64,000 nucleotides of DNA from Tubulanus polymorphus (lineage: Eukaryota > Nemertea > Palaeonemertea > Tubulaniformes > Tubulanidae), in assembly GCF_964204645.1 (NCBI RefSeq), contig NC_134030.1, positions 13,103,447-13,167,446 of the forward strand, read 5' to 3'. Positions 54,937 to 64,000 of this stretch are shown here, piece after piece (within the stretch, counting starts at the first letter, position 1; the number at the start of each line of letters is the position of its first letter). Below the pieces are notes generated by a model. The model saw nothing but the letters and a program-made list of their open reading frames with translations, searched no databases and had not been told where the DNA came from. Position numbers and translations under genes: made by a program.

Positions 54937-57900
54937 ATGCTAATTGTCACCAAGATAAACTCCACTGATAGTTACGTATTCATACAATATTCCAGCAGTC
55001 CCTTAGATATATTACTGGAGGAAAACTTGCGTTTAGATAGAGCAGACTGGAGCAGCAAACTAAGCGCTCACTAGCGACCTCTATCATTATAGACAACTTA
55101 AGGCTGATGGGCACCTCTTCATTTCATAAGTCCCCGAGAAAATACCATTCGAATTTCATCACTATTATTTTCCAACGTACATAGGTGTTGTAAGAATTCT
55201 AAGGTTTAATGAACTTTTTATTTGTAATACTTTTGAATTCGAACTGGAATTTTTCGAACCGTTAACCCTTTTTGTGGTATATTCCACTGTACGATGCGAC
55301 TATTGGAAATAATCAACTTCTAATCTGAAATATCAAATTCAAGAATTGAAGCTATTTGTACTGTCCAATGAACTCTTCTTAACTTGTGATATATTTGAGC
55401 TGTGCGATAGCTTTTATTATTAATTTAGTAATGATGGACTATCAATTTGTAAATTTTTTTCGAATTCAAATTTTTGTACGATAATTTGTACGCTCATGAT
55501 ATTCTCATGCTATTATTTTGTTATACCGTACACTAAAAATTAATGAATTCAAAACATCAATAAATGAATAAGTTTAGCATATAAATAAATGAATAAATAT
55601 AATACATCAATGTGAATAAACTGACCTTAAGATTGTATGCTCTTGCACTCCAAGTCAAAGTTGGAGTCTGCACGATAGTCCGACATCTCATTTGTCCCAC
55701 AATTCTGTCCCTGTTCCATTGATTCCGCGTCTCATTATTTCCTTGTGTTATTGGTCCCACAATTTATTCTACGTTCAATTGGTCCCATATGTCACCAGTC
55801 CTACATCTTCATATATACATGTAAATTCAACGCCTCATCGACCCCATGTTTCATTAGTTTTTTTAGAATATACACAGTTATTAACCATCGAGGGTATTAT
55901 ACAAGCAGGTAGGGAAACTGATTATTTACCAGCCAATTTGAAAAGGAAGCTGAGCTGAAATACAGTGCCGCTTGAAAAAACTGCCGATGTAAAAATATAC
56001 AATTCCGTCAAGTATTTGACGGAGAAGCCAGGCTATCAGAGGTTGGGGCAAATGTTAGTTTCGTTGCTATCGAATTAGATGGAAAAATCTACGCGCTATG
56101 TCGTGCGATATAGAACAGTATCCTGGAGCCAGTTACTGGCTTTTATCGCTCAACTGAGTGGTTACAACGTAATATCCGATGGTTCACCATTCCATCATCG
56201 AGCCCGAGATGTTATGGCAATTGTTTTCCCAACTGATGCAAAAATTAAAAATACTAATCAGCGCACATGGATGCGAGGTCACTTTTATGGATTATGAATT
56301 CTACATGGAATTGTAATTTTCCATGATTGACCCTCATTTTAAAGTAAATTCAAATGCGGTTCTAATGAGGGGATACCTATCAAACTAATATCTGTTATGA
56401 AGCTAGTAGCAAGAGCTACCAGAAAAGGTTTGATATACAATGTTATTCATTCGGGTAACCAGTGACCTAAATCTTGAGGTCAAATTTAGGTCAAGTATTT
56501 ATTTACACGACCTAGTTCACTAAAGATTAACATTGCTAGCACTTTGTATGAGTAGTAGAGCTTTTAAACGACTGTAAGACATCCATCAAGCATACTAATA
56601 TCGTTTGAGCAGCCAGATATGATTGTCGCCATCTAGTGGAAGTAGGTAAGTACGTCACGTGTCTCCTGGTAGGTAACTCTGCCAAGGTCTATTAGATTAC
56701 ATCGTCACTCCCCAAGTGACTGCCACTGAAATGGTTTAAGAACATACTAGCACAGCTTTACCAGTTGTTCAGTGTTCATAATAATCTCCAGCTATGTGTG
56801 CAGGCTTTGTACTGATGACCAGAAAAACAGACGAAATATACAGCGCAGTTTTCGAAAAGATACGACATATAGCGGCCACATTCAACCCATCGCGCTTGAT
56901 GGCTTAATTTCGACGAGACACCAGCTATGGCCTTCGTATTGTTTATCCAGGAAGAAAGACACTAAATATTTGGATGGATATATGAAAGCTGTGGGTACTG
57001 GAGTGTGTAATGGGTAGTGTAGTGTGATCTGTGTGCATTTGTGGCCAGCACACAGATCACATTGTTCATTGGGGTTTGGTCCAGGACTCGCTAGACTGGT
57101 TGTCGGTCTCTACCTTCAGTTAGAATTCTGACTGCGAATGCAGGTGGCGCAGAATTGGACAGTAGACTGGTTACCGGTCTCTATCTTCAATTAGAGACCG
57201 GTTGTGGTCATCCTCCATTTTACATTTTCGATGCATGTCAAATAAGGTCAAACATGTAAAGTAGCAAGTTACTTCCTGGTTAAGATGGCGTCTCTTCGAA
57301 TTTGCTTAGCTTCGAGTGATATCAAAATTGCCCTTTAATTGACGGAAAGACATTAATTGCGATAAGTATCAGATAAATCCGCTGATAATGTACCTGGTAC
57401 TCGGAATACAAACTAACAAGGATCGAAATCTAATGCGAGGTGAGCTTCGCCGCGACCGTCACTGAATACAGAACATTCTGAAGGAACAGGGGACATCCTT
57501 TCTGAGATGTATTTAGTGAATTGATGTTTTAATACAGTTGACTATATTTAGTATCTGAATAAAGTTTACAATTGTTGAACTCCTTAGCGCTTTGTGAGAT
57601 CAGATATTTGGATCCACCTCAGCCTACTGATTTCCTGATACAGACAGCAAGTTGGGACAGTCAAATTAAGAGACTTGGTCAAGATAAGTAACTCAAATCA
57701 CACTGGAAATTCGCAATATCCTCTCTCCTAATGGACCACACAATGTCAATGTTGACTTTGCTAGAAATAAAACTTATTATAAAACTTATCACGACCAATT
57801 CTTTTTCACTGTATTCAATATTTATTGTTCACTTCTGGTAGAAAATCTTGTTCAGCCCCTGACAAGAGAATAAGCAATTGACAAGAGAATAAGCATCGAC

Positions 57901-58085
57901 ACTACGTATTTCATGACATAGAACAGTAGTTTTTATTTCATCAACGAATTGGGACGATCCTGATATCCCTGATTTGAATGATAGTGTCTTAAAAATCACA
58001 AAGACCATTTCTCGACCAGACAGATAATCCAATCGCAATTCAAATTGAAGGCTCGCTAGTGCAGTTATTCACAGAATCCAGCTCT
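54937..58085. other. Gene-free stretch with small hairpins
   Basis: No supported gene. Degenerate TTGGTCCCA(C/T)A motifs recur at 55690-55790. At 57024-57060, GTGATCTGTGTGC and its inverse form a perfect 13-bp stem. ACTGGTTGTCGGTCTCTACC-type units recur at 57095-57200. The open frames at 56079-56297 and 55692-55958 carry no recognised family. Confidence 0.45.
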
Positions 58086-58090
58086 GATGA

Positions 58091-58122
<32 letters not shown>

Positions 58123-58162
58123 ATGGTGATGATGATGGTGATGGTGATGATGATGATGATGA
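58086..58162. repeat. GAT/GGT microsatellite
   Basis: Impure run of (GAT)n with internal GGT units, about 77 bp. Confidence 0.95.
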
Positions 58163-61100
58163 TCGCTCACAATAATCTACAATAGATAATCAATATAGTG
58201 TTTGTGAAATAGAATATTCAATTTTTACATTTTTACGAAGTAAGCAAGTAGGTGAAGTTACCTTGTTGATGTCATTATTTTCACTGGATCAACTGCTGAT
58301 GTCCAATGTCACATTAAGAACAATTAATCAATCGCCTCGAGTGAACAAACAAGTAGCCTCTGCTGCAAGGTTCAGTATGTCAGTAGTGGTATAGTAGTAT
58401 TGTATGTATTGTTGTTTCCATCCACCAGTCCAAATTGCTGATTGACGACCGGTAGGTTTCGACTGCGCTGTCATGCAGCCATCCTGAATTGAATACCGAT
58501 ATTTCCGGTACCACACGCTAAACAAGTGCCCGCAGAAGCGTTACCTTGCAGATTTAACGGAATTTCGTTCTTCGTCGGTATAAAAAATGACTTCCATGAG
58601 AGGTCCATGGAACGTAAATCGAGACACAGTGTAGGCGGCCGTGTTACATTGTTCACGTGATGAAATACTGAAATCTGATTGGATCCGTAAAATCCGCAGA
58701 AGATGGCGGACGGGAAAAACCTGTCCCATATGGAATGGGACAGGCAACCAGTCTAAATTGGACAGGCGACCAGTCTAGATTTTCAACAACACGGAAGTAA
58801 CGTGTAATAATGATGACTTGAATTGCATGACTACCTACCAACCCCCATTATTGTTGGAAAACTAAACGTTCCGCACTGACTAAAAATTAGTAATAACATT
58901 TTAGAAATGGCCAGAATTTTAACTTAGGTTCTATCTCATTTTTATTTTACAATTGCGATTGGTATAATTTTTTTAAACGGCCGTTAAGGCTTCATGTTTC
59001 GTCTGCAATTCACTGCAAATAGTTAAGCAACTACGCACATTTCAGTGTTTTTGGCAGCTGTACACTCAATTGGCACCGTTCGTGACTAGCTTCACTGCGG
59101 AATTATCATTAATCAACATCGCCATATCACATCATCAACTTATATTGTGCCTTAAAACCCTAACAGCCGAAATAATTGAAATGCACACACGATTTCTAGC
59201 ATTGAAAATTGAGAGAGTGGCAATGTTTGTGTTCTGCTGCTTCGCTTAAATCCCGCGCGGTGGCGCAACCGCGCGGATTGGGGCCGATACGTCTAGACGT
59301 AAAGTATCTTTTATCGCGATAATTCCAGTTCAGAACGTACTCTCGTGATGAAAACCACGTGTATCCCCCTGCTACCAGCTAAGAATATCGAGGGGGGACG
59401 AGGAGGGAATCTAATCTGCGCCTCTTTCGCTATGTGCTCGAATGGGAAAATTGGGCCAGAATGAACACCTGTGCATGGTTATCCGGACAGAACCAGTAAT
59501 GATGTTGAAATTTTTCCATGCTCAGCTGAAATCACGCTTTGGGGTTCTTTTTCAAAGATCTCGTAAAACTAGCCGAAGATGTTGTCAACGAAACAAGTCG
59601 ACTTCGATGGGGTCTCAAAATACGCTGGAGAAAAAAAGCTCAAAGTAGTCGCTATAACTACACTGCCTGTCCGGCGGGCGAGCGAGCATGCGCAGAGCAA
59701 ACTCTTCTCGTAGGTAATTGACGGTAATTGAATAAAATTTATTTGAAATCATTTCTAAACTATTGCTATATTTAATCTTTTTATGAAATTTTAACACTGC
59801 ATATAGGCCTTGTAATAAATAGCAGGTTATCTGTCAACAACAACAAGAAGTTTGAGTTGTATCAATATTGATGAAAGATCTGAGCACTTTTACTTTGGAA
59901 CTTTGCAAGTGCAAATTTAAAGGTTCAGTGAGATCTATTGTAGTAATACTTTCCGATATGAATAATTGTAGCCTTATCGAGCTTACGTAATGTTAATGAC
60001 GAACCGGTGCCGTGGATCACTTTTTAAAGAACGTAATTCACAGTCATCTTAAATCGACTATATAAATCGGTAGTAGAGTATCTTATTGAAAATCGTTTCA
60101 AAACTATTGCTACATTTAATCTTTTTAAGAAAAGTTTAAGATGGGATTTTAATTGTTTAACATAATGACCAATGCAAATTTTCAGTGATAATCCATGTAA
60201 TGTAATGAGATTATTCACGGATTAATTAGTTAACAATGACTGAAGAGCTATGACAGTGAATGTGTTTTTCTGAGTGCAGTTGGGGCTATTAATCTATCAA
60301 CATTGACTTCTGAGTCCACAGATAATTGTGTATCAGACGTGTACCTTTGGTAGGAACTCCTAAATACATTTGTTTGGCCTTGCCCATGTCATTCATTCTT
60401 ATTAAATGAGTTCTTGGCTGTTTTTGGAATATTGGCAAAGAAAATTGGGAGTAATTAAATATGCATAAAATTGTACGCGAATGATGGTCGAAATACATGA
60501 AGGGATGGATGATAATGGTATTCATTTTGTATTCTATTTACACAAGTATTCGGCATTTTCGATCTTTTCAAGGCCTTAGGTAAAAAGATTACGTTTTGTA
60601 CTCGGTACTCTTTAGTTTCAGGTGAAGCACCGTTACAAAAAATGAAGTATAGATTCGGACATTTGCATATTTCTAATGTACGTAATGTACGTAGACGTGC
60701 CGTGCATCTAGATGGTCGTTTTAGCATTTACTAAAGGTCTATCTATCACTTGAGCATATATATTTGGTGTATCTAGAAAAGTGAATAGAATTATATTTGA
60801 AATTACAAAAACGGTTTCGTTTTTTATGCCTCCGGCTCAACTTAAGTTGAGAGGGGGTATATAGATTTACGCGCAACCTAAATACGCCGCCACCGCTTCC
60901 GCAAATGATGTTCACAGCCTAGGCAAACTTTGGTTACCGGAGTTAGTCGACTTAAGTCGAACTTAACGAAACCGAATGTCCGTTAGTCGGCACTATGGTC
61001 CGGAAATGATCGACCGCACAATTGAGCACGGTCGCTATAGTTCGGACCTTGGTTCAAGATGGCCGACACTGGGAAATACGTTACGACCGAACTATAGTGT

Positions 61101-61297
61101 GTTTGGTTATTAGTTCAGACCACTAGTCGACTAGCTACGAAAACCGAAGTTGGCCCTAGATGCCGCAATTGTTGACCGATTATTTTCAAACCCGGTACAC
61201 AAGTAGGGCATCATTTGGAGCAGATCCCTATTCTAATGGTTCGATTCGATTCAAATCATGGCCACCAGGGGCCGACATGGAAAACGAAGCTAGCGGC
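58163..61297. other. Gene-free stretch
   Basis: No supported gene. Open frames at 58328-58747 are discussed under rejected items. A short GC-rich palindrome (CCGCGCGG twice around GGCGCAA) lies near 59257-59280. A GGCTCAACTTAAGTTGAG hairpin followed by GGGGGTATAT at 60834-60860 looks like a MITE end. Confidence 0.4.
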
Positions 61298-62720
61298 CTA
61301 GATAATTTGAGAGTATGGCATATCAACAACATTAATTGCATAATAAATGTCGTAATTAGATGGAAGCTCGGGATGTACAGGTTTCCACGGTAAACGTGCT
61401 ATATAGCGGCCATCGAAAAATGTAATAGAATTTTGGCAATATGATTGAAACATTAGATCAGACTCGGTATCCGAAATACTTAACGTATCAAGCTTCCAAT
61501 AAGTATCTAACTCTATTTCGTCTTCTTTATGAGGAGTCACGATGCTCATGATCATAGCTTGGTTTACAAATTCTGACTTACTTACTGGACCCGAAATTAC
61601 ATATCCTAGTTTCGATCTTACCGCCGTTGGACCCTCTCCTCTTCGAATTTCATCTTCAATAAAAGACCAATATAAATCTACACCTATAAGTAGTGTTACA
61701 TTAAATAAATCACAATCAGACCTATTGTTAGCTAACTTAAGCCCTTTCAAAAACGGATATACACCGAGTACTGCACACGATTGGCTAGCGATGTTGCTAT
61801 TGTAGGACAAACTAAAGTACTAATCCGTATGCGTTTTTTATCCAGAGTTACAACGTCAAATTCCACCACGTCCATTTACCTAGTTATGGATTTATCTCCT
61901 CAAAATCTAGTTACACATATAATCTCTGACCGATGCAAACCTAAGTTATCAACAACGAGTGCTTGCGAAACAAATGATCGTGTCGCCCCTTCATCGATGA
62001 TTATATTTGCTTCACCAATAAATTCATTTGTAGGGGAAGCGACTGTAGCAACTGCAGTCTTAAAAAGAACTGCACAATCTGCCGATGTAAAATACTGTTT
62101 TACTTCTGTGTTTACTTCAGATACGGAATAACATTGCGAAATATCTGAATGTTTGAAATTTGTGGCATTTCAACCAGATCCAATTTCACAAGTCTCAAAA
62201 CTTAGAGTGTTGGTGCTATCGTCTTTATTTCCCGCACTGAATTTACTTCGATTGATAAAAGGTCATTTATTTAGAAATGACGGAAATGCAATATTCCAGA
62301 TTGAAACAAAATTTTGCAAAAATGTTGGCCTAAAAAGTGCCAAATAATAAAACATAGTCACATACATGTTTACCGCCGTGATAATCTCGGAAAGCAGTTA
62401 ACACATCGATTTCCAAAAGGAGATGGGACATAATGGTGGGTTTTAATAACACATATGCGTCTAGGAAACTCAAACGGACTGAATCGCCACGAGGTTAGTC
62501 ATTGGGTGGCGCTCAACAAGTGATGAGATCACGTGATAGATAAACTACACTGGCTCTCATAAAACATTTTATATCCTAACGTAAATAAAATTCCTTTACG
62601 ATCAAATTGAACACGCTGGTTGGACTTGCCAGGACAAATACTTGTATGATGCTTTTTATCGCATAATTTACATCTGAAACGAGAACGACACTGACTCACT
62701 AACCAAAGCAAATGAAACAT
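61298..62720 (-). pseudogene. Second BEL/Pao fragment (gag knuckle and protease)
   Basis: Minus strand: a zinc knuckle (CKLCDKKHHTSIC) at 62620-62690, unrelated filler near 62150-62500, then a decayed aspartyl-protease region (IIIDEGATRSFVS, about 61990, on a broken frame). A longer frame at 61810-61298 has LLIGVDLYWSFIEDEIRRGEGPTAV, KLGYVISGP and the pre-RT LPWKPVHPELPSNYD. These parallel LLIGSDHYYDF, GYLVSGP and LPWKTEHDTL in the copy at 30084-33308, but divergence is high, so it is a different BEL family. RT, RNase H, integrase and LTRs were not seen. Confidence 0.85.
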
Positions 62721-64000
62721 TGGCCAGAATGTTTAAAGGGTAACTGACACCTTATTTTTTATTTCAAAAAATGATGTATTCTATTGATCTATACACTCAT
62801 CTTCAACCGTTCTGTTCAAAAATGTTTATGCACAATTTGTGATTTTGTAACATGATTTTTGACCTCTTTTCGTTTTTTACATCGCTAACTGTTCAGCGTC
62901 GGCTAATTCAGCAGGTGTGCGCTGCAACGTCATTATAGGGACAGCTGAGAAATAACGTCTAAAGAAATGCGTTGAATTTTGAGGAAACTGCGTGTATTTT
63001 CTGTTATATCTCAATGCCAGACTGTTTTACAGCTTTGAAACTGGCCAAGGAGGTAGAAGGGTCTATTGCCCACTGCATAAACCTATTTCAAAGAATCAAT
63101 GAGTAATTTGAATTGACTAAATCGATCAAATTGAAGATGCAGATTTCAATCCGCTGAGAATCGTTAATTACTCGTTAGTTTTTGGCGAACCTATGGTTCG
63201 CTACTTATGCCAACGGTCTAGTTGGCCTTGTGCCAATATTGCTAGAAAGTGATGTTAACAAGCCACATTTTGAAACGGTGATAGACCCGGTCGTATTTCT
63301 TGTTGCAGATGATTCAAATAGCCTAACACTCGCTATTGTGCGAATTTCGTTGCGATGTGATTGATCTAAGCTGTAAAATTTTAGATAATTAGAAAATTTC
63401 CTTAGCTTTGATATAGTTCCTTAGCTTTAATGACATGACCTGGAATGACCTAAGTCATGAATAATCATAAGCAGATGCGCATTCACTTAACACTGCGTAG
63501 AATGACAGGTGGATCCTCGCTAAAATAGATCCATTTTGTAGACCTGATTTAGCGATATGAACGGTGGGTTTGAATTGCTTTGTCTTCTTATCTGTCACTA
63601 CAATGCGTGTTTGTGCATGAAAACAGTTTCTTCAATGATTTTGATAGAACATTGCACAGGCGTTTAAAACATTTCTTGAGGGTGGCCAGGCTGAAATTTC
63701 GAGATGATACGAACGAACTTAATATTTAGCGTAATTTAGCAACTCGCGATATTTGGTCATTAATTAGTTTGCTAGGGCAATGGAATACAGAAGCATCAGT
63801 AAAACATATATTTTCTCTTTTTTTACCTTCAGGGCCTCTTGTTTAGGTAATGATCTGGCGGGTAGCAGTCATTAAACTTATAACAAAAATTACGACGTTC
63901 ACGGGAAACCATAACCTAGATACATGTACGACGGAACATCTGAACTATTCAAGATTCAAGTTATTGTAAAAAAATTAGCTTGTTATTTTGCAAAAAAATA
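62721..64000. other. No gene seen
   Basis: Host-like sequence to the window end without a supported coding region or RNA. The frame at 63182-63364 has no family signal. Confidence 0.45.

Noticed and set aside
56079-56297. ORF with SGYNVISDGSPFHHRARDVM
   Set aside because: It reads like a protein fragment, but I recognise no family and see no flanking exon or element structure.
57020-57062. Perfect 13-bp hairpin as a terminator
   Set aside because: There is no gene nearby and this is a eukaryotic sequence; it is reported only as a hairpin.
58328-58747. Possible minus-strand exons (VSRFTFHGPLMEVIFYTDEE; DGCMTAQSKPTGRQSAIWTG)
   Set aside because: The peptides look gene-like and splice-like sites exist, but the phases do not fit, or need an intron of only 27 nt. 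Without transcript data I do not call a gene.

Overview
The window is a gene-poor, AT-rich, repeat-dense stretch of a eukaryotic nuclear genome, most likely a marine invertebrate. The reasons are a spliced secreted-protein gene with canonical GT-AG introns, and a mixture of BEL/Pao, Penelope-like, CR1/L2-type LINE and Polinton/Maverick elements, MITE-like palindromes and microsatellites. There is no rRNA, no convincing tRNA, no CRISPR array and no bacterial-type operon of cellular genes. The phylum cannot be fixed from this sequence alone; the repeat style recalls lophotrochozoans.

Region by region. 1-3.7 kb holds duplicated blocks and two minisatellites. 3.7-12.7 kb is a graveyard of rearranged Polinton pieces, with two LINE fragments in between. 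14.6-18.9 kb carries the one host gene I can support, a five-exon gene on the minus strand for a 282-residue secreted protein of unknown family; two palindromic MITE-like elements lie in its introns. 19.5-20.6 kb is a LINE 3' end hit by a small MITE, and 22.8-23.7 kb is a repeat array that looks Polinton-derived. From 24.2 to 54.9 kb there is a nest: a CR1/L2-like LINE on the minus strand is split by a Penelope-like element and then by a 27-kb insertion, an endogenous Polinton (adintovirus-like) provirus at 26319-53381.

The Polinton is about 16 kb once later insertions are discounted. All its genes lie on the minus strand: packaging ATPase, retroviral-type integrase, small membrane proteins, a zinc-ribbon protein, a C2H2 protein, double-jelly-roll major capsid, several conserved but uncharacterised membrane or coiled-coil proteins, a penton-like minor capsid and a protein-primed-type DNA polymerase B. 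It is dead. Nearly every larger gene has frameshifts or stops, the polymerase is interrupted just before its YFDTDS motif by a 2.9-kb element, and a permuted BEL/Pao retrotransposon (itself hit by a 924-bp solo LTR with a perfect 5-bp target duplication) sits in the middle.

The most unusual structures are three. First, long palindromic caps close both ends of the Polinton, outside conventional inverted repeats, and related caps occur at three other loci in the window. Second, a TATAAATG-type motif is fused to the start codons of the structural genes, like a viral late promoter. Third, small composite elements carry these caps, a conserved 112-residue ORF and fragments of the polymerase. The last part (55-64 kb) has little beyond hairpins, a GAT microsatellite and a second decayed BEL/Pao fragment.
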